From NCBI GenBank assembly GCA_001874155.1, contig MPDB01000005.1:1-64000 (forward strand): a stretch of DNA of 64,000 bases. The letters run 5' to 3'. The stretch is from Vibrio sp. MedPE-SWchi. Its GTDB lineage: Bacteria; Pseudomonadota; Gammaproteobacteria; Enterobacterales; Vibrionaceae. The position numbers and the translations under genes were made by a program. This document shows, piece after piece, positions 16,640 through 26,834 of the stretch. The notes under the pieces were generated by a model, which saw nothing but the letters and a program-made list of their open reading frames with translations, ran no database searches and was not told the origin of the DNA. How positions within the stretch are numbered: the stretch's first letter is position 1; the number at the start of each line of letters is the position of its first letter.

Positions 16640-17980
16640 CTACAAAATCTGCTTCAAAACCCGATCTGCCTTCACTCGCATAATCTTTCGAATCAGTTTC
16701 TGTACAGGTTCAGGGTAGTGTTCTACCTTTTCAAGTTGGCGATACGCGCAGATCATCTCTGTATGCTTTAAGATGTTTTCAACCTCAAGTTCAAACTTCT
16801 CTGTGAGGTGCCCGTAATTGTCTTGAACTAAGATAGCGTTCTCGAGATCTAACTTCCATGCTCTTGGGTTTAAGTTGTTCCCGGTGAGCAGCATATAACG
16901 TTTGTCTACCCAAATCCCTTTTAGGTGAAAGCTATTGCTGTCGTGCTTCCATAAGTGAATTGACAGTTTTCGGCTCGCAATGTTTGCCTCATTGGCTTTC
17001 GCAAAGCGGCGTAGGTTCATCTCATAGAGGTAAGGCAATCCACCAATGGTTTTAAATGTTTCTTCTGGTGAAATATAGAAATCATTCGCAGTTTTATCAC
17101 CAACAACAATCGTCACCTTCACACCTCGTTTGATTGCTTTTTTTACTTCCTTTGCCACGCTGGGTGGGAAATTAAAGTAGGGCGTGCAGATGAAGAGTTC
17201 ATCCTTCGCCTGAGCAATCAGTTGATTGATGCTGGTATTGAGTCTATTACGTCGTTTACCCACACCTACTAGCGGTGTAATTGCCACTTGCTCGTTACCC
17301 ACGGGTTCGGGCTTAAATTGATAGCGAGACTGTGCGAGTGAAGCTCGTAGCTGCCTAATATCAACTTTGATGTCTTTAGTTGTAGGCTTTAGCTCTGTGG
17401 CTAAGTTATTTACCGCAGGGTGTGCGATAAGGGCGTCGCGAATGAAGTGAGTCATACTGTCTGCTAATGCAGAGTGTTTCAATACATGGTAGCGATCAAA
17501 TCTGTAGCGGTCTTGATAATGCAGGTAAATGTTATTTAGGCTCGCCCCGCTGTAAATAACCTCATCATCGATGATAGAACCTTTGAGATGGAGTACGCCA
17601 AAGACTTCTCTGCCACGAACAGGGACGCCATAAACAGGGATCTTATGTTCGTATTGTTCAGCAAATGACTGATACATTGCCGCATTAGTTTCTGATGGCG
17701 CCGCGCCAATCAAACCACGCTGTGCTCGGTGCCAATCAACGCACACATTCACATCAAGATCGGGATTCTTTTGCTTCGCTTTATACAACTCCGTTAAGAT
17801 CTCTCGACCAGCGTCATCATCCTCAAGGTAGAGAGCCACAAGATAAATCCGTTTACTTGCCTCCTGAATCGCTTTAATAACGCGAGTTCGAAACTCTTGC
17901 GCAGAGTAAAGAACATCAAAGTTCTCTGGATCTAGTGCAAGGGTAGGCAGTTGAGTTAATGGATTCCTATTGACCATCAT
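16640..17980 (-). CDS. pssA: CDP-diacylglycerol-serine O-phosphatidyltransferase
   Basis: A 446-residue phospholipase-D superfamily phosphatidylserine synthase, making PtdSer from CDP-diacylglycerol and serine, the first step to phosphatidylethanolamine. Two HKD-type active sites are visible: HLKGSIIDDEVIYSGASLNN in the N-terminal half and HLKGIWVDKRYMLLTGNNLN in the C-terminal half. The N-terminus MMVNRNPLTQLPTLALDPENF fits gammaproteobacterial PssA, and the basic C-terminal tail fits peripheral membrane association. Length matches E. coli PssA (about 450). It is monocistronic. Confidence 0.93.
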   Translation of the reverse strand: MMVNRNPLTQLPTLALDPENFDVLYSAQEFRTRVIKAIQEASKRIYLVALYLEDDDAGREILTELYKAKQKNPDLDVNVCVDWHRAQRGLIGAAPSETNAAMYQSFAEQYEHKIPVYGVPVRGREVFGVLHLKGSIIDDEVIYSGASLNNIYLHYQDRYRFDRYHVLKHSALADSMTHFIRDALIAHPAVNNLATELKPTTKDIKVDIRQLRASLAQSRYQFKPEPVGNEQVAITPLVGVGKRRNRLNTSINQLIAQAKDELFICTPYFNFPPSVAKEVKKAIKRGVKVTIVVGDKTANDFYISPEETFKTIGGLPYLYEMNLRRFAKANEANIASRKLSIHLWKHDSNSFHLKGIWVDKRYMLLTGNNLNPRAWKLDLENAILVQDNYGHLTEKFELEVENILKHTEMICAYRQLEKVEHYPEPVQKLIRKIMRVKADRVLKQIL

Positions 17981-18106
17981 GTCGGATGTATCACCTTAAT
18001 CGTTAAGCAATCTTAGTTATAGAACGTTATAACCAGAACAAAAATTAGCAAGAGACGAATATTACCAAACTTAAACTATCGTTTACCAGAAAAGGCGCCT
18101 AGTTGC

Positions 18107-18568
18107 TTAAATATCAACCTGAAACTGCATGGGAATGAGACTTCTACCACTATTTACGTATCGCTCGAAAAGGTTTTTTAGGCTATTAGGTAAGTGAGCG
18201 GGCTCTATGGCGTAAAAGTTGTGCTGCTTATAGAACTTTTCGAGGTGGGTATAAGCAAAGCAAAAGTCGTTGTTGTTGAGTTCATTACTTTGGCAGTAAT
18301 CAAGCAGTTGATGCCCAATGCCGTGTTCTCGCTTTTCAGGTATGACGAGCATGCCAGTCAAGAGTCGGTATTGCTCAATATGACGAAAGCGCACCATCGC
18401 CACGATAGAACCTTGAGATGAAGCCGTGACAATATGCTCATCTTTCTTTGCCTTTCCTGAAGGGTAATAGTCTTTGTAAATCTTATTGACCAAGGGGACT
18501 TTTATCGTGGGCAATACGGCTATTGTCAGCTCTGAAACTGCCGGTTGTGATCTGTGTGGCTGACTCAT
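18107..18568 (-). CDS. GNAT-family N-acetyltransferase
   Basis: A GNAT-like protein of 153 residues from the preferred start. The acetyl-CoA region reads LLTGMLVIPEKREHGIGHQLL, with the R/Q-x-x-G-x-G/A type loop (EHGIGH), and the C-terminal part has the FYKQHNFYAIE motif typical of the fold. I chose the ATG at 18568 because AGAGGAAGG lies six bases before it; an in-frame ATG at 18604 has no ribosome site. The substrate is unknown. It is divergent from murB with 64 bp between starts. Confidence 0.75.
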   Translation of the reverse strand: MSQPHRSQPAVSELTIAVLPTIKVPLVNKIYKDYYPSGKAKKDEHIVTASSQGSIVAMVRFRHIEQYRLLTGMLVIPEKREHGIGHQLLDYCQSNELNNNDFCFAYTHLEKFYKQHNFYAIEPAHLPNSLKNLFERYVNSGRSLIPMQFQVDI

Positions 18569-18632
18569 TCTGACCTTCCTCTTATCTAATCGCATTGATG
18601 TCATGTAGAATGGTGGCAGTTTAAGTTACCTG

Positions 18633-19721
18633 ATGAATGCCATGCAATCCCTATCGACCGCAAACCTTCGCTCATTTCATACCTTTGCTATCGAGCAGTA
18701 CTGTGATCACATGATTGAGATCTCTTCTGTTGCCCAACTCAAAGAGATATATCAATCTAGCCAATGGCAGTCGACGCCTAAGCTGATGTTAGGAAAGGGC
18801 AGTAATATGCTTTTTACTGAGCACTATCAAGGTGTGGTGTTGATAAATCGCTTAAAGGGAATAGAAGTAACCGAATCAGACAGTGACCTCCATCTGCATG
18901 TACAAGGCGGAGAAGACTGGCCTGCATTAGTGAAGTGGTGTGTTGTACAAGGTTATAACGGCCTTGAGAATTTAGCCCTCATTCCAGGCTGTTCGGGTTC
19001 GGCTCCTATCCAAAATATTGGGGCTTACGGTGTTGAGTTTAAAGATGTCTGTGAATATGTAGATGTACTGTGTCTTGAAACCCTTGAGGTAAAACGACTG
19101 AGTAATTCAGAGTGTCAGTTTGGCTATCGTGATTCTGTTTTTAAACATAAGTTGTATCAAAAGGTCATCGTGATAGCGATTGGTCTTAAGCTGACAAAAC
19201 AGTGGCAGCCTAATATTGCTTATGGTCCCCTTAAAGGCTTTGACAAGGCGACCGTAACGTCACAACAGATCTTCGATTGTGTCTGCAAGGTCCGTCTCGA
19301 GAAGCTGCCTAATCCAGACATCATTGGTAATGCAGGTAGCTTTTTCAAAAATCCTATTATCGGCTTCGAACAGTTCCAAAAATTACAATCAAAATACCCT
19401 GAGGTTGTTGCGTATCCGGCGAATGATGAGAGTGGGAATGCTGCGATGAAGATTGCTGCAGGATGGTTGATCGATCAGTGTGGATTAAAAGGTGAGATAC
19501 TTGGTGGCGCTCAAGTTCACCCAAATCAAGCGTTAGTCATCGTTAATAGAGATAACGCGACCGCGGATGATATTGTGGCCCTAGCGGCAAAGATTCGTCG
19601 CTGTGTTTGGGACAAGTACCAAGTTGAGTTAGAGCATGAAGTTCGATTCATGGGTGCAAAGGGCGAAACGTGTTTGGCAGAAATTTTGGTAGCGAAGGGT
19701 AATATGGAGAGTGAAGCATGA
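18633..19721 (+). CDS. murB: UDP-N-acetylenolpyruvoylglucosamine reductase
   Basis: A 362-residue FAD enzyme that reduces UDP-GlcNAc-enolpyruvate to UDP-MurNAc in the cytoplasm. FAD-binding motifs are LGKGSNMLF, VQGGEDWPALVKWC and LIPGCSGSAPIQNIGAYGVE. The catalytic serine lies in NAGSFFKNP, and the C-terminal acidic residue is in LEHEVRFMG. It is the longer type I form, like E. coli MurB. The ATG at 18633 or the one three codons later could be used. Its stop overlaps the birA start by 4 bases, so the two are coupled. Confidence 0.95.
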   Translation: MNAMQSLSTANLRSFHTFAIEQYCDHMIEISSVAQLKEIYQSSQWQSTPKLMLGKGSNMLFTEHYQGVVLINRLKGIEVTESDSDLHLHVQGGEDWPALVKWCVVQGYNGLENLALIPGCSGSAPIQNIGAYGVEFKDVCEYVDVLCLETLEVKRLSNSECQFGYRDSVFKHKLYQKVIVIAIGLKLTKQWQPNIAYGPLKGFDKATVTSQQIFDCVCKVRLEKLPNPDIIGNAGSFFKNPIIGFEQFQKLQSKYPEVVAYPANDESGNAAMKIAAGWLIDQCGLKGEILGGAQVHPNQALVIVNRDNATADDIVALAAKIRRCVWDKYQVELEHEVRFMGAKGETCLAEILVAKGNMESEA

Positions 19722-20728
19722 AAGATCACAGTGTTAAGCTGACGATACTGAAAACCTTGTCTCAAGGCGGCTTTCATTCCGGGCAAGAGCTTGGTGAATC
19801 ATTGGGTATTTCGCGTGCCGCAATAAGCAAACATATCAAAGGGATCCAATCTTGGGGTGTCGATATTTTCAGTGTGCAGGGTAAAGGGTACCAACTCTCT
19901 CAACCGATGCAGTTGCTTGATGAAGCCATGCTGAAATCAAAAGTTAAGACATCATTAGAGCTCGTACCAATCATTGACTCAACCAACCAATATCTCCTTG
20001 ACCGGGTAGAGCAGCTAGAGTCGGGCTCAGCGTGTATTGCTGAGTATCAAGCCAAAGGCCGAGGTCGACGAGGGCGCGAATGGGTATCACCATTTGGCAG
20101 TAACCTTTACCTCTCTATTTACTGGCGTTTAGACGCAGGCATGGCCGCTGCTATGGGGTTAAGCCTGGTTGTTGGTGTTGCTATCGTAGAGGCGTTAGAA
20201 AAACTAGGGATCGATGGCGTTAAGTTAAAGTGGCCAAATGATCTGTATTTTGAAGACAAAAAACTAGCTGGCATCTTAGTTGAAATGTCTGGGCAGGCAG
20301 GTGCGGCGGCAAATTTGGTTATTGGCATGGGGATTAACCTTAATATGGCGACCGATAACCAGGGAACTTCTCAATCCGTCACTGAAAATATTACCCAGCC
20401 GTGGGTGAGCTTATCTCAGGTCTGTGACTCTCTCCCTAATCAACACCTTGCTAAGATTGATCGCAATGAACTTGCGGCGACTTTAATCAATACGCTTCAT
20501 CATACCCTTGAAGACTATGAAATGCGCGGTATGAACGGCTTTGTTGAACGTTGGAATCGCTTAGATAACTTCATAGGACGCAAGGTCAAATTGATCATGG
20601 GCTCAAGAGAGATAGAAGGTATATCTCAAGGTATCGATGCGCAAGGGGCCGTTTTACTGGAAACCGAACAAGGTATAGAGAGTTTTATTGGTGGTGAGAT
20701 TTCACTGCGAAGCAATGAAGTACAATAA
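19718..20728 (+). CDS. birA: Bifunctional biotin-protein ligase / biotin operon repressor
   Basis: 336 residues. The N-terminal winged helix (GQELGESLGISRAAISKHIK, about residues 20-42) is the DNA-binding domain that represses biotin genes. The central ligase has GRGRRGREWVSP (biotinyl-AMP loop) and KWPNDLYFEDKKLAGILVE with the active lysine. The C-terminal SH3-like domain ends GGEISLRS. It activates biotin and attaches it to the acetyl-CoA carboxylase carrier protein. It is slightly longer than E. coli BirA. The ATG overlaps the murB stop, with GGAGAG upstream as ribosome site. Confidence 0.95.
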   Translation: MKDHSVKLTILKTLSQGGFHSGQELGESLGISRAAISKHIKGIQSWGVDIFSVQGKGYQLSQPMQLLDEAMLKSKVKTSLELVPIIDSTNQYLLDRVEQLESGSACIAEYQAKGRGRRGREWVSPFGSNLYLSIYWRLDAGMAAAMGLSLVVGVAIVEALEKLGIDGVKLKWPNDLYFEDKKLAGILVEMSGQAGAAANLVIGMGINLNMATDNQGTSQSVTENITQPWVSLSQVCDSLPNQHLAKIDRNELAATLINTLHHTLEDYEMRGMNGFVERWNRLDNFIGRKVKLIMGSREIEGISQGIDAQGAVLLETEQGIESFIGGEISLRSNEVQ

Positions 20729-20792
20729 AGACAGTTGGCACTAAGCAGAATAAAGGTCGTTACTCGAATCGCTGTCGTTGTGCCACTCTTCT

Positions 20793-20850
20793 TCTATTCG
20801 TCTATTCGTCTATTCGTCTATTCGTCTATTCGTCTATTCGTCTATTCGTC
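20793..20850. repeat. 8-bp tandem repeat, seven copies of tctattcg
   Basis: Seven exact copies of the 8-mer tctattcg run from 20793 to 20848 plus two more bases. They fill most of the spacer between the convergent birA and DUF3135 genes. No coding frame covers them. Such a perfect short repeat is prone to slippage and could vary between strains. Confidence 0.95.
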
Positions 20851-20861
20851 GGTTGAAAGGT

Positions 20862-21203
20862 TTATCGCCAATCCTCATCTCGAGGACGAAAAGGAATAAT
20901 ATCGGCTGTCGGTTGTGATTCTTCTTCACTCCCATCAAGTACGCTTTGGAAGCGATAAACTTGTTGCGACAACTCTTTCATCAACACAACATTTGCTTGA
21001 ATAGGGTTTTTGCAACGGTCGACAACTCGATCAATGTGGCTTTGTTGTGCCCATAGCCTGTCTTGCATCTCCTCTGAAGCCGAAAGAATCATCTCTTCAC
21101 ACATCTCTTTTTTAAACTGAACAAATGCATCAGGATGGTGTTTAGCTAACTCAACTAACTCGTCAAAAGGTGGAAGAGTTTGGTTCAAAGGGGCGGCATT
21201 CAT
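20862..21203 (-). CDS. DUF3135 family protein
   Basis: A small acidic, mostly helical cytoplasmic protein of 113 residues from the preferred ATG at 21203 (MNAAPLNQTLPPFDELVEL), which has AGAGGA seven bases upstream; a GTG at 21221 is also in frame. It has the FDELVELAKHHPDAFVQFK start and the IIPFRPR end that I associate with the Vibrio DUF3135 family. Function is unknown. It has no signal peptide or membrane segment. It is convergent with birA across the 8-bp repeat array. Confidence 0.75.
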   Translation of the reverse strand: MNAAPLNQTLPPFDELVELAKHHPDAFVQFKKEMCEEMILSASEEMQDRLWAQQSHIDRVVDRCKNPIQANVVLMKELSQQVYRFQSVLDGSEEESQPTADIIPFRPRDEDWR

Positions 21204-21557
21204 ATCCATTTCCTCTATCACAGCGATGATCGATTAATCAACACTACCTTAAGCGTAAGCAATGAAATAGATTAAAGTTTGAACGAAAGTCTGCATTCTC
21301 AACTTTGAGACGGTGATTTTGTGAGCGTTTGTTCAGTTTTTGCCTTTTCGAGTCATTGCAAATTTCTATGAATTATTGGTGAAAAATAGGAATAAACATG
21401 AGCAAAGTGAGAGTTTTGTAATCGATTTCTTTACCCCTTAATTAACATGGTGTATTGATTGCATCTTACGGGAGTGATTTTCATTCCAAATATTAGTTAA
21501 GAACTTGAATTATCAACTCTCGTTCTTAAAACGGGTAAACCTGAATAGTCTCATATC
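21204..21557. other. Intergenic region between divergent DUF3135 and cheY-cheX genes
   Basis: 354 bp with no convincing gene. It must carry promoters for both divergent genes. It is AT-rich in the middle, but I found no clear operator, hairpin with T-run or small ORF with a ribosome site. Confidence 0.5.
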
Positions 21558-22499
21558 ATGAACATTCTCATCTGCGACGACTCAGCATTGGCGAGAAAAG
21601 TACTCGCCAAAAGTATCGAGTTGTTACCGAATCAACAGATACTCTTTGCTGAAAATGGGCAACAGGCCCTTGAGCAACTGTGCGGCAAGTCAATAGATGT
21701 TATGTTCCTGGATCTCACCATGCCTGAGATGGACGGTTATCAGGTGCTGCAGCAAATGCCGCATAAGTATCCAACCAAAGTGGTGGTTGTCTCTGGCGAT
21801 GTTCAAGATCAAGCTATCGCTCGTTGTATTGATTTAGGTGCCTACACCTTTATCCAAAAACCTTTCTCTAATTCACACGCTGCCGAAATCTTCACTCGAC
21901 TAGGGCTGATCTTCAAAGCAAACGGCATCCGAGTTGATGACATCTCTCCTCAAATTAAATTTAAAGAGATAGCCAATATTGCATTAGGGCAAGGGGCGTC
22001 GAGCCTGGCTAATGTGCTAGGTGAGTTTATCCACTTGCCCATTCCAACGGTCAGTACGATTGAAAAAGCCGAACTGGATATGATGCTAAGGGACGCTCTG
22101 TACCGTGATGAAGTGACGGCAGTGACTCAGCGGTTTGTTGGCAGTGGAATGCATGGCGAGGCGTTGATTTGTTTACATGGTAAGGGTATTTCGACGATTG
22201 GTGAGCGACTTGGATTCTCGAGTAAAGACAATTCATACAATGAAGTCGTGCTGAATGTGGCTAACTTGTTTGTGTCCTCGTTCATGACCTCTCTTTGTGA
22301 CCAAATGGACGTGAGCGTTTCTCTGCGACAACCCGTTGTTGTCGATACACGAGTTTACGCCAAACCAAGTTGTTTAGGTGACGATACCTTGGCGTTAGAG
22401 TTTATCTATCGTGATGACCAAGAGTTTGAGTGTGAGGTTTTGTTTATGTTTGACCAGGCTTCAGAGCAGGTGATCAATCGAGTTATGGAGTCAATATGA
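21558..22499 (+). CDS. Response regulator with CheX/CheC-like phosphatase domain
   Basis: 313 residues. Residues 1-120 are a CheY-like receiver: acidic pair D7-D8, phospho-acceptor D52 (MFLDLTMPEMDGYQ), and the conserved lysine in FIQKPFSN. Residues about 135-310 resemble the CheX/CheC chemotaxis phosphatase family (FKEIANIALGQGASSLANVL, then ALICLHGKGISTIGERLG and EVVLNVANLFVSSFM). The N-terminal FKEIANIALGQGASSLA segment resembles the E-x2-N phosphatase helix in position. It shares an ATGA overlap with the next gene, a diguanylate cyclase, so the pair likely forms one signalling unit linking phospho-signals to c-di-GMP. Confidence 0.82.
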   Translation: MNILICDDSALARKVLAKSIELLPNQQILFAENGQQALEQLCGKSIDVMFLDLTMPEMDGYQVLQQMPHKYPTKVVVVSGDVQDQAIARCIDLGAYTFIQKPFSNSHAAEIFTRLGLIFKANGIRVDDISPQIKFKEIANIALGQGASSLANVLGEFIHLPIPTVSTIEKAELDMMLRDALYRDEVTAVTQRFVGSGMHGEALICLHGKGISTIGERLGFSSKDNSYNEVVLNVANLFVSSFMTSLCDQMDVSVSLRQPVVVDTRVYAKPSCLGDDTLALEFIYRDDQEFECEVLFMFDQASEQVINRVMESI

Positions 22500-23473
22500 G
22501 CCCTGAAAGTAAATTAAATGTCGTCGAAGAGCTTCATTGGTACACGCAAGTGATTGATACCATGGACGTCGGCATTTTTGTTCTTGATCTCGAGTTTAAC
22601 GTCGTGGCGTGGAATCGCTTCATGCAATCTTACAGTGGTATCCCATCAGCCGACATATTACATAAGCCACTTTTTAGTGTGTGCACCGATCTCCCTCAAC
22701 GCTGGCTAGAAGCAAAATTTAACGCCACGATCTCTTTAAAAACCCAAGGTTTCTCTTCTTGGGAAGACCGCTCTTATATCTTTGAGTTTCAGAATTTCTC
22801 TCCCGCCTCTCGCGGGTTAGATTTAATGCATCAGAACATGGTGATCACGCCGTTAAGCTCACTCTCAGGTAAAGTCTCACACCTTTGTGTGATGATCAGC
22901 GATGTATCCGATGTCGCGCAAAGCAAAATGCTTCTTCATGAGTCAAATCGAAAGCTAGAGCATAAAAGCAGGATTGATGGCTTAACTGGGCTGCTAAACC
23001 GAGCCTGCTGGGAGCAAGCCCTAATCGACGAATGCAGTAAGCTTAAAGTGGACGATGAAAGAGTCTCAACCCTTATCATGTTTGATATCGATTTCTTTAA
23101 ACGGGTGAACGATAATTTCGGTCACAGTATCGGAGATGAAGTCATTCGCCATACCGCCCTGCTGACGCAAAAGATCTCAAGAACAAGTGATTTTGTCGGA
23201 CGTTATGGCGGTGAAGAGTTTGCGGTGTTACTTCCGAACACCTGCCATGAACAAGCCTTGTATTTTGCCGAGCGCCTTCGTAAACGTGTGGAAGAAAGTG
23301 AGATTAAAACCAATCAAGGCATCATTAAATACACCATTAGCCTTGGAGTGTGCGAATTCAACCGAGAAGCTTTAGAAACGGCAACGCAATGGATTGAAGC
23401 CGCCGATGCCGTGCTGTATGAGTCAAAAGACAATGGGCGGAATATGACGACGGTACAATCACTGGCAGTTTAG
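22496..23473 (+). CDS. PAS-GGDEF diguanylate cyclase
   Basis: 325 residues. The N-terminal 140 residues are a PAS domain (TQVIDTMDVGIFVLDLEFNV begins the typical PAS strand-helix unit). The C-terminal GGDEF domain begins near residue 155 (DGLTGLLNRACWEQAL), has FDIDFFKRVND for metal binding and GGEEF as the active-site loop. RTSD exactly five residues before GGEEF is a complete I-site, so product inhibition by c-di-GMP is expected. No membrane helices, so it is cytoplasmic. It is translated from an ATG overlapping the receiver-CheX gene stop. Confidence 0.9.
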   Translation: MSPESKLNVVEELHWYTQVIDTMDVGIFVLDLEFNVVAWNRFMQSYSGIPSADILHKPLFSVCTDLPQRWLEAKFNATISLKTQGFSSWEDRSYIFEFQNFSPASRGLDLMHQNMVITPLSSLSGKVSHLCVMISDVSDVAQSKMLLHESNRKLEHKSRIDGLTGLLNRACWEQALIDECSKLKVDDERVSTLIMFDIDFFKRVNDNFGHSIGDEVIRHTALLTQKISRTSDFVGRYGGEEFAVLLPNTCHEQALYFAERLRKRVEESEIKTNQGIIKYTISLGVCEFNREALETATQWIEAADAVLYESKDNGRNMTTVQSLAV

Positions 23474-23543
23474 TGAAAGTCTCTATTCTGCTCGTCGTTA
23501 GGCGGTGTATTTTGAAGAGCTAAAATCTGGAAATTGGAGGGTG

Positions 23544-24161
23544 TTAACTCTGCTTAATGGTATAGGCGCAGCGTCTTTGCCCTTGAACGATATGTTCGGT
23601 TCGGTTGACCTGATATTCACCGCCGAGTAATGCTTGAAAGACATTGAGCTCAGAGGCGCATAGCACGGAACTTCGTGTCGCTGCTTTGCAAATGGGGCAG
23701 TGGTTTTCGATCAGTAAATAGCCATCGGATAAGATTTCCAATTCCGCCATGTAGCCTTCATTGCGTCGTTGTTGCACGAGCTTAGTGAGTTTATCTTCAA
23801 GCGTTGTACTGTTGGATATCAGATCTTGGTAAGCCGTGAGAGTTTGTTTCTCTCTCTCAGCCGCCACCTTTTCCATTCCTTCCTGACCAAAAATTCTTTC
23901 TACCGCATCAATCATTTGAATGGTTAGGTCACCATGCCTATCTGCAAACTGCGCATGCCCTTTTTCGGTTAAAGACCAGTGTCTGGTCGGTCGGCCTACC
24001 TTCACTTTTAAGTCATGGAAGTCGAGTAGACCATCCTCTTCTAAGATCTGCAGATGTTGGCGAGCGCCCATGGTGGTCATTTCTAGGTCATGTGCTAACT
24101 GCTTGGCGGTAATCTCGCCTTTTTCCTTGATCGTTTGCAGTATCTTTTCGCTACTCTTCAT
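23544..24161 (-). CDS. SufR-like winged-helix regulator with C-terminal cysteine cluster
   Basis: 205 residues. An N-terminal DeoR/ArsR-like winged helix (ITAKQLAHDLEMTTMGARQHLQ, then GRPTRHWSLTEKG) is followed by a helical linker and a C-terminal domain with ENHCPIC, then LCASELNVFQ, and RRCAYTI. The three conserved cysteines (HCP, LCxxE, RCxY) match the pattern of SufR-type regulators that bind an iron-sulfur cluster; an extra cysteine makes CPIC. It likely senses iron-sulfur or redox status and binds DNA as a dimer. The start has GAGGAAG just upstream. It is divergent from groES. Its targets are unknown. Confidence 0.75.
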   Translation of the reverse strand: MKSSEKILQTIKEKGEITAKQLAHDLEMTTMGARQHLQILEEDGLLDFHDLKVKVGRPTRHWSLTEKGHAQFADRHGDLTIQMIDAVERIFGQEGMEKVAAEREKQTLTAYQDLISNSTTLEDKLTKLVQQRRNEGYMAELEILSDGYLLIENHCPICKAATRSSVLCASELNVFQALLGGEYQVNRTEHIVQGQRRCAYTIKQS

Positions 24162-24305
24162 ATCTTCCTCGCATCCTTTTTCTAATTATGTCGTAACGAT
24201 TTAATAAAGCAAAGAATTTACTATGTTGAATCACATGAAAACGATGGATGGGTGGTGTTTCAATCGCAAGATTTTGCAGTCTTGGTCACAAAAAAATGCT
24301 AATTA

Positions 24306-24338
24306 CCCCTTGGGATATTGTCGAATGCCCCCACATAT
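24306..24338 (+). promoter_or_regulatory. Sigma-32 heat-shock promoter of groESL
   Basis: CCCCTTGGG at 24306-24314 and CCCCCACAT at 24328-24336, with a 13-base spacer, match the sigma-32 pattern (CTTGAA and CCCCATnT) well. It lies about 85 bp upstream of the groES ATG, a normal leader length. Confidence 0.75.
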
Positions 24339-24421
24339 TCTTCACAAGCTGACGCACCTTCTAAATAGGCAAGGTGCCAGTATCTATCAAACCTCATGGA
24401 AATTTTTAGGAGAGACGACCG

Positions 24422-24712
24422 ATGAACATTCGTCCATTACACGACCGAGTTATCGTAGAACGCCAAGAAGTTGAATCTAAATCTGCTGGTGGCATCGTGC
24501 TAACAGGCTCTGCTGCAGAAAAATCAACTCGCGGTACCATCGTTGCTGTAGGTAAAGGCCGCATCCTAGAAAACGGCAGTGTTCAAGCGTTGGATGTAAA
24601 AGTTGGCGACACGGTTATCTTTGCAGAAGGCTACGGCACAAAGACTGAAAAGATTGATGGCAAAGAAGTATTGATCATGTCTGAAAATGACATCATGGCA
24701 ATTGTTGAATAA
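24422..24712 (+). CDS. groES: Co-chaperonin GroES (Hsp10)
   Basis: 96 residues ([18 protein letters not shown]), the seven-subunit lid of the GroEL folding chamber. The mobile loop [18 protein letters not shown] near residues 18-35 and the [18 protein letters not shown]-terminal part are canonical. A GGAG-AG ribosome site precedes the ATG. It is the first gene of the groESL operon, 71 bp before groEL. Confidence 0.97.
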   Translation: MNIRPLHDRVIVERQEVESKSAGGIVLTGSAAEKSTRGTIVAVGKGRILENGSVQALDVKVGDTVIFAEGYGTKTEKIDGKEVLIMSENDIMAIVE

Positions 24713-24756
24713 TAAGCACTCGTTGAATAGTTGATTCTGAATCACAACGAAAATGA

Positions 24757-26430
<1,674 letters not shown>

Positions 26431-26456
26431 TCACATCAACCCTTTGAAACGGAGAA

Positions 26457-26483
26457 ACGAGAGCTTAGGCTCTCGTTTTTTTT
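26457..26483 (+). terminator. Rho-independent terminator of groESL
   Basis: Perfect 8-bp stem acgagagc/gctctcgt (26457-26464 with 26469-26476), a 4-base loop and eight Ts beginning within the stem. Confidence 0.92.
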
Positions 26484-26834
26484 CGTCTAACACTTCTTTT
26501 AAGTCTGGTTTTTCAGTGTCGAACCTTAAAATGGTTGTTGATCATTCTATTGCGTCTAAATACGCAACCAGAGGCGTATTTTAGTGGCGTAGTACGGTTA
26601 AATACTAGGCGTAGTCTCTCAGCGTACGAATGATGATCGTGCTTTCGTTTTGTATGGCAGCAATTCGTGATGTTGTTACCAGTTATATTTATGCCTTTGA
26701 TCAACAAGAATATTTAGTGTGTTGATCACACTTTTTATCAGCGCCTTATCTCTAAACTATCTCCCAACTGGAAGGCGAAGGCTGTTTGGAGTCGCCCTAG
26801 TTTGAATGTTTAACATTAACTAGTGGAAGGGAAT
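26484..26834. other. Intergenic region upstream of pulA
   Basis: 351 bp without a credible gene. It contains an 8-bp-stem hairpin (aaatacgc/gcgtattt, near 26558-26581) without a T-run, and GTTGATCAC near 26721-26729 that only superficially resembles a CRP site. GGAAGGG at 26825-26831 is the pulA ribosome site. No MalT box was recognised. Confidence 0.5.

Noticed and set aside
20793..20850. CRISPR array
   Set aside because: The units are 8 bp and directly adjacent without spacers, so it is a simple tandem repeat; no cas genes are present.
24223..24474. 83-codon plus-strand ORF before groES
   Set aside because: It overlaps the sigma-32 promoter and the groES start, has no ribosome site and no family-like sequence.
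26716..26734. Possible CRP site upstream of pulA (GTTGATCACAC)
   Set aside because: TCACA is present, but the left half six bases away does not match TGTGA.
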